39,509 nucleotides of DNA, taken from positions 1-39,509 of the forward strand of contig JAFSEA010000020.1 in NCBI GenBank assembly GCA_017435965.1. Reading direction: 5' to 3'. Numbering within the stretch: position 1 is the stretch's first letter; every line of letters starts with the position of its first letter. A program made the position numbers and the translations under genes. The DNA comes from Oscillospiraceae bacterium. GTDB lineage: Bacteria > Bacillota > Clostridia > Oscillospirales > JAAYXM01. Shown in pieces: positions 1 through 9,900 of this stretch. The notes beneath the pieces are model-generated. The model did no database searches, was not told the DNA's origin, and saw only the letters and a program-made list of their open reading frames with translations.

Positions 1-902
1 CAGATAACACTCTTTGCAACTGTTTTTGCTGTTGCGATATCCTTTGCTCCGCTGACGTTACACTCAAGCATCTTCGTTGCGCCCTCGCCATCTGCCGCAA
101 TCATACGACAGAGATGAACCGTAACGGTATTGAGAGCTTTCATAAATGCGCTGAAATCTTCGCCCTCAGATGTGATTTCACGATTTCCTGCCATACCGTT
201 TGCAAGGACTGTTACCATATCGTTTGTTGAAGTGTCGCCATCAATGCTTACCATGTTGAAGGTATCCACAATGTCGGAAGAAAGTGCTTTTGAAAGCATT
301 TCGGCAGAGATAGCTGCATCCGTTGTGATAAAAACAAGCATCGTTGCCATATTAGGATGAATCATTCCGCTTCCCTTTGCGATGCCTCCTATCTTGCAGA
401 CAGTTCCACCAACTTCAAATTCTACCGCAATTTCCTTTTTTACGGTGTCGGTGGTCATTATACCCTCCGCAGCAGCCTCACCGCCGTCAGCGGAAAGACC
501 TGAAACAAGACTCGGTATTCCGTTTGCAATTGGGGTAATATCAAGAGGCTGACCGATAACGCCCGTTGATGCGACAACAACATCGCTTGCAGAGATCGAA
601 AGTGCATCTGCAAGAAGTGTGCTCATCTGCTCTGCGACTTCAATTCCGTTTGCATTGCAGGTATTTGCATTACCGCTGTTGCATATAACAGCTTGTGCAA
701 AACCGTCTGATATATGGTCTTTTGTAACTGTGAGAGGTGCACCCTTTACAAGGTTTGTTGTGTATACAGCCGCAGCCGTTGCCTTCTTCTCACTAAAAAT
801 AAGGGTGAGGTCACGCTTTGTTCTGTTTTTACGTATACCGCAATGAACTCCGTTTGCAGTAAATCCTTTTGCGGCACAAACACCGCCGTTTATTATCTTC
901 AT
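1..902 (-). CDS. argJ: Glutamate N-acetyltransferase / amino-acid N-acetyltransferase ArgJ, 3' end outside window
   Basis: ArgJ transfers the acetyl group from N-acetylornithine to glutamate (the bifunctional form also uses acetyl-CoA), recycling acetyl in cytoplasmic arginine synthesis. The open minus-strand frame covers the first 300 of roughly 400 residues. It contains the HPNMATML motif; the proenzyme cleaves itself before the Thr of ATML (about residue 187), and this Thr becomes the nucleophile of the beta chain. The ATG at 902 follows GGAGG with 9-nt spacing. An upstream ATG at 907 is closed within three codons. It starts 15 nt after the argC stop, so the two are co-transcribed, as in common argCJBD operons. 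The rest of the operon lies left of the window. Family identity is very clear; whether it is mono- or bifunctional cannot be told here. Confidence 0.96.
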   Translation of the reverse strand, partial: MKIINGGVCAAKGFTANGVHCGIRKNRTKRDLTLIFSEKKATAAAVYTTNLVKGAPLTVTKDHISDGFAQAVICNSGNANTCNANGIEVAEQMSTLLADALSISASDVVVASTGVIGQPLDITPIANGIPSLVSGLSADGGEAAAEGIMTTDTVKKEIAVEFEVGGTVCKIGGIAKGSGMIHPNMATMLVFITTDAAISAEMLSKALSSDIVDTFNMVSIDGDTSTNDMVTVLANGMAGNREITSEGEDFSAFMKALNTVTVHLCRMIAADGEGATKMLECNVSGAKDIATAKTVAKSVI

Positions 903-917
903 ATCATTTATCCTCCG

Positions 918-1841
918 TTATACATTAAGTCCCGTTGTTTCGTCAACGCCCAGTAAAATATTCATATTCTGAATTGCCGCACCGGATGCACCTTTTCCAA
1001 GGTTATCAAACCTCGACACAAGAACTATTCTCTCATCATTGCCACAAACGGTGATCTGCATATCGTCACGGTCTTCATAAGCACAGGCAGACATAAATCC
1101 CTCTTCGTCTGCATTTTCTTCAAACTTCACAAGTCCCTTTATGTAATAATCACGATAAACATTTTTTATATCCTCGATACTTCCGTTTATCTCGCTTGCA
1201 TGAATCGGAATTGAAACTTCCATTCCGCTGTAATATGGTGCAACAATGGGACAGAAAACAGGTGCATAAGATATTCCGCAAATCTTTGTTATCTCGGGAA
1301 GATGCTTATGCTTCTGACTTATTCCATACATTCTGGGAGCATTAAGAAGCATATCAAGCTCCGTATCCTCATATTCTGCTATCATTTTCTTTCCGCCGCC
1401 GCTATATCCGGTTAAAGAAAAAGCGGAGAGATGTGCATCTTTATTCAATATACCCTTTTCAATAAGAGGAGCTACAAGAGCAACAACACCGCTTGCATGA
1501 CAACCGGGATTTGCGATGCGTTTTGAATTCTTTATCTTTTCATAAGCTCCCGAAAGCTCCGGAAAACCATATGCCCACGCATCATTTGTTCTGTGTGCCG
1601 TTGATGTATCTATGATTGCGGTGCTTGAATTCTCAACAAGGGAGACAGCCTCTATTGCCGCCGCATCCGGAAGACAAAGGAACGCAATATCAGCCATATT
1701 CAGCATTTCACGTCGTGCTTCCGTTTCCTTTCTTCTTTCCTCTGAAAGAAGGAGAAGCTCTATATCTTTTCTGTTTGCGAGACGTTCGTGAATCCGAAGT
1801 CCTGTTGTTCCTGCACTGCCGTCAATAAATACTTTTGTCAT
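918..1841 (-). CDS. argC: N-acetyl-gamma-glutamyl-phosphate reductase ArgC, short (type 2) form
   Basis: ArgC performs the NADPH-dependent reduction of N-acetylglutamyl-phosphate to the semialdehyde, the third step of arginine synthesis. At 307 aa it matches the shorter type 2 class rather than the ~345-aa type 1. A Rossmann nucleotide-binding start (IDGSAGTTG, residues 7-15) is followed by the catalytic cysteine motif NPGCHASG, with Cys114. A GAGGAA ribosome site lies 6 nt before the ATG. A consensus promoter sits 65-93 bases upstream, so argC is the first gene of the argCJ unit. No truncation or missing key residue is seen. Confidence 0.96.
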   Translation of the reverse strand: MTKVFIDGSAGTTGLRIHERLANRKDIELLLLSEERRKETEARREMLNMADIAFLCLPDAAAIEAVSLVENSSTAIIDTSTAHRTNDAWAYGFPELSGAYEKIKNSKRIANPGCHASGVVALVAPLIEKGILNKDAHLSAFSLTGYSGGGKKMIAEYEDTELDMLLNAPRMYGISQKHKHLPEITKICGISYAPVFCPIVAPYYSGMEVSIPIHASEINGSIEDIKNVYRDYYIKGLVKFEENADEEGFMSACAYEDRDDMQITVCGNDERIVLVSRFDNLGKGASGAAIQNMNILLGVDETTGLNV

Positions 1842-1905
1842 CTCAAATTCCTCATTTTGATTTTTTCTTCAAGGCAAAACAATATGCCATGATACATTTT
1901 GAATT

Positions 1906-1934
1906 ATTATACAACACAAAGTGAAATTTGTCAA
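1906..1934 (-). promoter_or_regulatory. Sigma-A promoter of argCJ
   Basis: Read on the minus strand this is TTGACA (1929-1934), a 17-nt spacer, then TATAAT (1906-1911), an exact match to the housekeeping consensus. It leaves a leader of about 60 nt before argC. An arginine-repressor operator could overlap it, but I could not identify a convincing ARG box by eye. Confidence 0.85.
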
Positions 1935-1955
1935 TAGTGCATTTATAATTATTAG

Positions 1956-2495
1956 TTATTTTTGAATATTATTCACTTTATTTTTCTTTAAATCAAGTCT
2001 CATTATTGCAATTATGATCGAAATCATATTGACAACCTCGGTGACAATACCACCGATTGCAGGAGGGGTTGATATGGAATTATATACAAGCCATAAAGGA
2101 GAGCTTGTAAACGCCATCATACGGACGTACATAGGAGTTTTAATCCAGAAAGCAACTGTTGTGCAAATCATACCGAGAGTTGGAAGAATTGTTCTCCAGT
2201 CAGTCCAAGTGTACCATCCCGCAGCGATACAAAGACCACAAAAAAACCACAGCCACAACGGATTATCCGCCCACTTCCTCCCTTTGTTTACAAATACAAG
2301 CGCACGAACAAGAGCCACTCCGTTGAGAATTGCACCTGCAGTATTGCCTATAAGCCCGAAATTCAGAATAAAAGCTACGTTTGCCGCAAGCTGAAATGCG
2401 ACTATATACTTATGCGTTTTCTGCTGAAATGAAATAACAGCGAGAGTTGCAGCGATTATACCGATAATCTGCCCTATTATTTCTTTATCCATCAT
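1956..2495 (-). CDS. YgjV-family integral membrane protein, function unknown
   Basis: This is a 179-aa, very hydrophobic protein with about five to six predicted membrane segments. It resembles the YgjV family of bacterial inner membrane proteins: an early IIGIIAATLAVISFQQK helix, an NVAFILNFGLIG segment and several Trp-rich loops. No biochemical function is established for the family. A longer reading frame reaches 2555, but the ATG at 2493-2495 is preceded by AAGGAG at 6-nt spacing, and the upstream part would cover the promoter, so the short form is preferred. It is divergent from the NhaC gene. The argC promoter lies directly after its stop, with no obvious terminator between, so some readthrough into argCJ is possible. 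Confidence 0.8.
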   Translation of the reverse strand: MMDKEIIGQIIGIIAATLAVISFQQKTHKYIVAFQLAANVAFILNFGLIGNTAGAILNGVALVRALVFVNKGRKWADNPLWLWFFCGLCIAAGWYTWTDWRTILPTLGMICTTVAFWIKTPMYVRMMAFTSSPLWLVYNSISTPPAIGGIVTEVVNMISIIIAIMRLDLKKNKVNNIQK

Positions 2496-2505
2496 ATAAA
2501 ACTCC

Positions 2506-2555
2506 TTGATTTTTTCGTATTCTACTATTATAATACTGAATATATAAAGTTTCAA
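2506..2555. promoter_or_regulatory. Overlapping divergent promoters (YgjV gene / NhaC gene)
   Basis: Plus strand: TTGATT (2506-2511), 17 nt, TATAAT (2529-2534), serving the NhaC gene. Minus strand: TTGAAA (2550-2555), 17 nt, TATAAT (2527-2532), serving the YgjV gene. The two -10 boxes share the octamer ATTATAAT. Each -35 box touches the ribosome-binding site of the opposite gene. An 11-bp perfect inverted repeat (2499-2509 and 2552-2562) contains both ribosome-binding sites. Two polymerases could hardly occupy it together, so the two genes are probably transcribed in a mutually exclusive way. Confidence 0.75.
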
Positions 2556-2566
2556 GGAGTTTGATT

Positions 2567-3904
2567 ATGAAAAACAAAAATTCATCAAAAGTGAACAAAG
2601 GAAACCCAATAGCATTGCTCCCAATAGGCATTTTCCTCATACTCTATCTCGGACTTGGTCTGTTTTTGGAGTATGGGCTGAAAATCAAGATGGGATTTTA
2701 CAACATACCCATTGTGATTTCCTTTCTCGCCGCTTTGCTTGTAGCCTGTCTTCAGAACAGAAAGCTTTCTCTCGATAAAAAATTTGAAGTAATGGGAAAA
2801 GGTGTTGGCGACAAGAACATAATAACCATGATAATCATTTTCCTTATGGCAGGAATCTTTGTAGGCGTTGTCGGAAGATCAAGTGCAGAGAGCGTTGCAT
2901 ACTTCGTTCTTTCAATTATTCCCCCGAAGTTTGCCGTTGCCGTTCTCTTTGTTGTAAGCTGCTTTATTTCCCTTGCTATGGGCACATCGGTGGGAACAAT
3001 AACGCTCATCACACCTATTGCGGTTTCTGTTTCTGCCGCTTCAGGCTTTTCTCTTCCCCTCTGTGTCGGCTCTGTAGTCGGCGGCGCAATGTTTGGCGAC
3101 AACCTTTCCTTTATCTCCGACACAACCATAGCCGCCTGCAACGGTCAGGGATGTAAAATGAGCGATAAATTCCGTGAAAACTTTGCAATCGCTCTCCCTG
3201 CCGCAATAGTTACTTTGATTTTAATCATTGTGCTTTCGCTTAACACCGAAATCTCGGGTCAGGTTTCAGGCGATTATGACCTTGTTCTCATAATTCCCTA
3301 TCTTCTTGTCTTCCTTGGCGGAATAATTGGAATAAATGTATTTGCAGTACTTCTCATCGGTATTATATCAGGTGCAGGCATCATGCTTTACACCGGTTCA
3401 ATCACAGGAATGGAGCTTCTCGGCAATATGGGTATCGGTGCTTCCGGAATGTTTGAAACCTCGATGGTTGCAATCCTTGTTTCTGCAATATGTGCGCTTA
3501 TCCGTGAGCACGGTGGTTTTGAAGCACTTCTTTATGCAATACGAAAAATTTTCCGCGGCCGTCGTGGCGGTCAGCTCGGCATGGGGCTTCTTGTAGGTGC
3601 TATGGATATCGCTACCGCAAACAATACCGTTGCAATAGTTATGGCAAATCCCATAGCAAAAGAAATGTCCGAAAATTATAGCATTACCCCCAGAAAGACT
3701 GCATCACTTCTCGATACCTTCTCCTGCATTTTCCAGGGAATCATTCCTTACGGTGCACAAATGCTCGTTGCTATTTCTGCTGTAAACTCTCTGGGAAGCT
3801 CCATTTCAGCCTTTGACATTATTCCATATCTTTTCTATCCGTTTCTGCTCTTTGTAAGTTCGTTGATTTTTATCTTTGTGATACCGGAAAAGAAAAAGAA
3901 GTAA
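2567..3904 (+). CDS. nhaC: NhaC-type Na+/H+ antiporter family protein
   Basis: This is a 445-aa polytopic membrane protein of the NhaC (ion transporter) superfamily, which exchanges cytoplasmic Na+ for protons, or in some members malate/lactate or basic amino acids. About 11 hydrophobic segments are visible. Family hallmarks include the SLAMGTSVGTITLITPI stretch, the FGDNLSFISDTT motif with conserved Asp and Asn in the middle, and a late ATANNTVAIV segment. The frame could begin at a TTG at 2561, but the ATG at 2567 has AAGGAG 7 nt upstream and is preferred. It is transcribed divergently from the YgjV gene and ends at a bidirectional terminator. The exact substrate cannot be read from sequence. 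Confidence 0.88.
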   Translation: MKNKNSSKVNKGNPIALLPIGIFLILYLGLGLFLEYGLKIKMGFYNIPIVISFLAALLVACLQNRKLSLDKKFEVMGKGVGDKNIITMIIIFLMAGIFVGVVGRSSAESVAYFVLSIIPPKFAVAVLFVVSCFISLAMGTSVGTITLITPIAVSVSAASGFSLPLCVGSVVGGAMFGDNLSFISDTTIAACNGQGCKMSDKFRENFAIALPAAIVTLILIIVLSLNTEISGQVSGDYDLVLIIPYLLVFLGGIIGINVFAVLLIGIISGAGIMLYTGSITGMELLGNMGIGASGMFETSMVAILVSAICALIREHGGFEALLYAIRKIFRGRRGGQLGMGLLVGAMDIATANNTVAIVMANPIAKEMSENYSITPRKTASLLDTFSCIFQGIIPYGAQMLVAISAVNSLGSSISAFDIIPYLFYPFLLFVSSLIFIFVIPEKKKK

Positions 3905-3919
3905 AAACTCGAAAAAGCG

Positions 3920-3952
3920 CAACGGATGAGGCATTAGTTGTCTCATCCGTTG
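3920..3952. terminator. Bidirectional terminator between the NhaC gene and operon A
   Basis: A perfect 11-bp stem, CAACGGATGAG (3920-3930) with CTCATCCGTTG (3942-3952), is flanked by A-rich sequence on the left and TTTT on the right. It can end the NhaC transcript and the converging operon A transcript. Nearly the same hairpin follows the paralogous gene at 16427-16463. Confidence 0.85.
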
Positions 3953-3965
3953 TTTTGCATTTTAT

Positions 3966-6900
3966 TTACTTTGTGTAATCGAGGATTCTCTTTATGAGAA
4001 CTGCTACTTCTGCTCTTGTTGTATAATCGGTTGGTGCGATTTCGCCGTTCTTTCCGTTTACAAGCCCTGCAGATATGAGGGCCGAGACTGCTTCTTTTGC
4101 GTAGTCGGAAACAGAGTCGAAATCCTCGTAGGGAACGACCTGTGTGTCGTTCCGTTTTTCGATTTTCTCAAAAGCGGCAAGTGCTCGGTAAACGATTACC
4201 ATCATATCCTGACGGGTAATGTTTTCTCTCGGTGCATACTTATTATCGCCAATTCCACCGACGAGTCCCGTGTTTCTTGCGATTGCAAGCTCACGTGCAA
4301 AGTAGTCGGTTTCAAGAACATCAGCGAAATTCTCGGTATTATCGGAAGAAAGACCGAACGCACGGACAAGGAGAATTGCAAAATCTGCTCTTGTGATATT
4401 ATTTCCGGGAGAGAATGTGGTCCCACTCGTTCCCTTGATAATACCTTCATCTGCAAGGGCGTTGATTGCATCTTCCGCCCAGGCGTGGTTTCCGAGGTCT
4501 ATGAAGCGTACATCCGAAATTTCCGGTGTATCAGGAACCTTTGGTGTGTCCGGAGTTTCAGGCTCATCAGAAGCTTCGGACTTATTCGGTGTTGTTGTGG
4601 TCGCACTTTCACCGCCGCCTCCGCCACCGCCGGTAGAACCGTATACAGTTACATCAAAGCTCTGACTGCTTTCTCTTCCGGATTCATCTCGAGCCGTGAT
4701 AAGAAAGCCTGATTCACCTAACTGAGAGCTTGTCGGCTTCCATGTGATTACTCCCGTTGACTCATCAATAGAAGCGCCTCTCGGCATTACAATTCCTGCA
4801 AAAGTTATGTTTTCACCAAGCGGACTTTCTGCATTAAGCTTTATGGTAATCGAGCTTCCTGCAGAAGTTGTGATTTTATCCGATACCGGAGCAAATCTTG
4901 GTGCTTCGTTGTATACGTTTGATAATGGGATTGTAAAGCTCTGTCCTTTCTGTATGTTATATACATATCCCTGACTGAAATCGGCAGTATTCTTGAATGC
5001 GGATATAAGGCTTATGTCTCCGATATTAAGAGACACATTCTCGCCATTCTGTTCTGCCCCAACTATCTTATATGCACCATTCTGACTGCCTGAGTTTTCA
5101 ACATAAATATACTTATCTTCAAGCTCCGACAGATCAACATCACCGTCAAACTTTACATTGATGCTGTTATCAAATGAAAGCTCTTCCGTAAAATCAATAA
5201 CTGTTCCTTTATATGCAGCAACACCTTGATTTTCTCCAATGATATCTCCATCATTTACATATGCATATATGTTTTCTTCTGCTTCATTTACAGAATAAAC
5301 GCCGACGAAGCCTCTGAAATCAAAGCTTACATTTCCGTCTGTGACTGTGTATGTAATACCGTTGTTTGTTGCATATACAACATAATCACATCTTCCCGAC
5401 TTGAGCTTCACCTTGACTGCTTTAACCACATCATCCTTTGCTGCTTTTCCGTCCTTGATACTTACGGAAATACTTTCAGCACTTTCTATATACATTTCGC
5501 CCTTATAAGGCTGAATAAGCGATGTGAAAAGTGTGTCAAGTTCAGTGCCTTTACGATGGATAAGCATATAATCAAGTCCCGGAATTGCTTTATTGTTTTC
5601 AACATTCGGGGCATAGCCTGTTGCAATTCCCACTCCGTCAGGTGTCCAGTCGTTAAGTGCCGTAAATTTAAGATTAAGGTCTTTTGAGTCATTTACCTGC
5701 TTCTTAAAATCGGTCTGTTCGAAGTTGACCGAGAATGTGCCGTCTTCGATATTTTCCGCACGATTCACATTATCAAGCCAAGTGTATCCTCTCGGATATT
5801 CAGTTTCATACGTCCACGCATTCGGCGAATTAGGATCTTTTCCGTATGGTACATCTTTTCCTGCATATGAGCCTACATACTCTCCGTTTTCGTCAACCTG
5901 AGCAACAAGGTTCAAATCATCCGTTGTATATCCCATGTACGACTGTGTGTGGAAGCTGTATGTATGCTCGTCTCCTCCCTTGACACGGAAAAAGTCTATT
6001 GTGTAGACATCCTTCGGGGATGCTTCAATCGTCAAGGCAGTTCTGCGATAAATTTCCGTCTCATCATACGGTGATGCCTTTACATCCACAAGCTTTACCT
6101 TTTCCGTGCTGTCAAAATGCATCGGATAGCCTGTATAAATTGAATTCTGCCAATCTTCATTTACAACGACAGTATTGTGTGAGAGTGTGTTTGATACCCA
6201 CTGCAAACGGTTTGGCTGCGTTCCCGTTTCCTCAGGATATCCGAGGTCAGGAGTGAAGTTGAAGCCGTATGCATCAATTCCGAGCTGAAGCATATCACGG
6301 TGTCCGTGTCCGCTTGTCCTTCCGTAATACATATACGTATCGTAGCGTTGCTCTTCATCACTATTTGCAGAGCTGCTCTTTATATTTTTACCGCCGCGAA
6401 GAATTGCAAGACCAAATCCCGTGAGATTGTTGCTTTCCATTATACGCTCGCCGTTTTCTTCTATAACCTGCTTCATTTCAGCTTCGAGCGTATCATTGTT
6501 TGTGAAGATATCAACGATGGGATCTTCGATTTTGTTTCCGCTTATATAATAATAGTTTTGTGCAATACGCGGATCTCTCAGCAAATTATATGCTCTCAGA
6601 AGAATTGAAGTATTTGTTGCATACTTCTTTCCTGCAGTTTCACCGTAGTCTCCGCCGGCATATGTATAATCATTTCCGAGGGTAAGCTCAATCATTCCAC
6701 GTATCATCTTTACAAACTTCGGATTTGCAAAAAGGTCAAGGTTTTCATTATCAACACCGTAACGATAAATAGCCTCCGCAACATCGAAGCTACCGGACAA
6801 CCACGAATTGTTATACGATGCACCAACCTCATTTCCAAAGCCGTCACGGTCAACCTCATTGATATAACGGGTTACCATTTCACCGCCGCTGTTTGAAATG

Positions 6901-9900
6901 CATACATTATATGTTTCTCCATATATCGAATCTTTCATCGACTTGCTCTTCGTTGTGCCAGTAGCAATGATCCAATCAAACACAGCGTTTGTCTCTTCCG
7001 AGCAATCGAGAACAATTGCAACCTGTGCTGCGAGAAGCTGATGCATTCCGAAGTTTCCGAGTGCACGACCTTCCTTGAGGTCCTTCACACTCTCGCGAAG
7101 AATTCCGTTTTCAATATTCTCACGAATCATATCCGGAGAGGTTTTTGGGTTCTCAAGTCCATTTTCAAGAGCTTTTTTGGAGAGATATGTAACAACCTGT
7201 GCGTCATCATATATCGGATAGAATGCATCGTATCCGGTTACCAAGCTCTGCGACAGACCGTTCTGCCAAATGCTGCCCAGTATTCTTCCGCTGTTTCTTC
7301 CTCCATGTGAATTTGAATAGCTCAGGCTTGTGTTCTCAAACTTAAAATACGGATACAAATCTGCTATTCTGTCAATAAGTATTGCTCCTGCTCTTCCGTA
7401 TTTCTTATCGCCTGTGTATAGATATGCATTTTTCAGATCATCCACTGCAGTGATGAAGGAATCTCCCTGCAATAAATCATACCAAGCGCCGTGCATATAC
7501 AATGCCACGGGACAGAATTTATGCAACGTTTTCGTTCCGTAAGTTCCGTCGGAAACAGACCAGCCATATCCATCATCAACCATCCATGTTGATGCGTTTT
7601 CTGCTGAAACGTCAAGCTGTTCATCTTTCCATACATCGGGATAAAGAACATTAACAAGTGCATCTTTTTCGCCGTTTTCAACGGCAATTCTGTTATTTTC
7701 AATTGCAAGTTCTCTGTTATATACGCCGTTTTCGTCAAGTCCACGCTTGTATAAAAGTTCAAAATCATTCGATGGGAACAGACGTTTGCAATCAGGACAC
7801 TGTACCTTCCACGGATTTCTTGTCACGTTGATATTCCAACCGTAACTGCCGTATTTTGCACGTATATCCGTTTTGCAATACGGGCAGTTATACATCATTG
7901 TATCAGGTGCGTTGAGAGTCGCAATCGTAGCACTTCTCGGAACACCTTCTCCCGGCAGGTTACTGTATAACACATCGAGGTTTTCAACCCACTTGTCTGC
8001 TGCTACAGCCGCATTTTTTGCTTGAGTTCTTGCCCAATCATACTTCCCGACATTGCGAAGAGCCATCTCACGCATCTCATATGTATACAATGTCGGCTCT
8101 GTCTTTTCAGAGCTTGAAACAACAGTTGCATCGTATGTAAACTCTATTCCTCCCACATCAGCCGTCACTCTGACAACACCTGTGCCACGTGCAACAGAGA
8201 AAACACTTCCTTCGTCATTCACAGCAACAATGTCAGGAGTGAGACTTTCATATGAATATATCGCACCGTCAAGATTTCCTTCAGAGCCATCATTGTTCGT
8301 TCCTGTTACCATCAGCTTCGAACCATCAAAATCAAGAACCGAAACTATTTTATCTTCGCATCTTGCGCTGATTGATGCAAGCTTTACGGATTCCACAGTG
8401 ATTCTTTCCGTCACAGTTTTCTCCGTGCCGTTGAAGGTGACGTGAGCCGTTATATTCGCTTCTCCTTCTGCAAGTGTCAAAAGCTTATTGCCTGAAATTT
8501 CTGCTATAGCTTCGTTATCCGAAGTAAAGTAATAGGATATATCACGTGTATTTACCGCAATTCCGTCGGAAAGAATAGCGCCGGCCGAAATTTCCGTCTC
8601 ACCTCCGACATAGAATATCTCGTGAATAAGATCGATTGTCGCTTTATCAAAAACACTATCATTTACGACAAAATCGAACTCATCCGAAACTTCGGCATCA
8701 CCGATTTTTCCCGAAATAAGCATTTTTACGTTTCCGGGAGTCTTCGCCTTTACAAACGCACCGTCAACTACCGCAACGGATGCATCCGAGCTCGTCATTG
8801 CAAGATTTATTTCCTTTATTCCGTCAAGTGACGGTCTTGCATAATACTTTGTGCCGTTATCCTGCAGAACATAGAGTGCATATTCTTCACTCTCGCCTGC
8901 GGCAATATTTTTCCTTGCCATTTCGGCGCCGAGCTCTGCAGTTTTGCTGAGTTCTCCCGTTCCCTTGAATTCGAGATACGATGGGTACATATTTGCACCC
9001 CATCCCGTTTTCTCTTTTGCAACCAAGGTGAGCGTGTGTGTTCCCTCGGAAAGCTCAAGTGAACGCAGATTTGCAATATATGCAGGATTTACCGTTGCCG
9101 GACTGTAGAAATCGTACTGTCCAATATATTTTCCATCGATATAGATATACGCTGCACTTGCGCCTCCAGATGCCTGGATACCACGGAACGTTATATCGTA
9201 TGCCCCGGAATCCTTCATATAAAAATCAAACGAAATCTGATTTGATGCCTCGGCATTTGAAGACTGAATCTGTAGTCCATATACCTGGAATCGGGTTATG
9301 GTCGATCCGTCACAAAGCTTACTGTCTGTCATACTCTTGTTTATCTGCCAACCGGTATTCTCAATCGTCGCATCATATACCGTTGGCACAACCTGATTCT
9401 GGAAATCGACCTTGAATGACGGATAAACAGGCTCTTCCGAGACAACAAGCGATATTTTCCCCGAAGCAGATTCGCCGTCTATTGTTACCGATGCACTTAT
9501 CTCGACTTCTCCGACCGATACCGGCTTCACGATACCGCCTGCATCCACTGTAGCAACATTTTCATCCGAGCTTTCAAAGCTTATTTCGGCTTTTGAAATA
9601 TCAACATCTCTTCCCGTATTATATTTCGCCGAAACGTTTATCTTCATTCCGTCCGCATCCGCCATAAGAACGAATGCCTTTTCGGAAGAAAGCAAAACTT
9701 CTTCTATCTTTTCTTTTATAACCGTAAAGCTTATCGGTTCAAGCTCTTTGATATTTCCGTCTACCTCAACTGAGAGCGAAACATCGGCTTTACCTGCTCC
9801 CACAGCGGTGACAGCTCCGCTTTCCGAGACAGATATTACCGAATCATCGGAGCTTTTTACTATAAGTTTTATGCTTTCATCGTTGCCTCCGGCAAAGGTA

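Noticed and set aside
2496-2555. N-terminal extension of the YgjV-family protein
   Set aside because: It would translate across the divergent promoter and lacks a ribosome site; the ATG at 2495 has AAGGAG at 6 nt.
4393-4665. Plus-strand frames of 75-90 codons with VSGVSG-type repeats and a polyproline stretch
   Set aside because: Mirror of the low-complexity linker and SLH region of the minus-strand lyase; no ribosome site or conserved domain. The same reasoning removes the matching frame at 16891-17127.
5226-5687. 153-codon plus-strand frame rich in Cys and Ile
   Set aside because: Antisense to the C-terminal heparinase-like region, no ribosome site, typical shadow composition.
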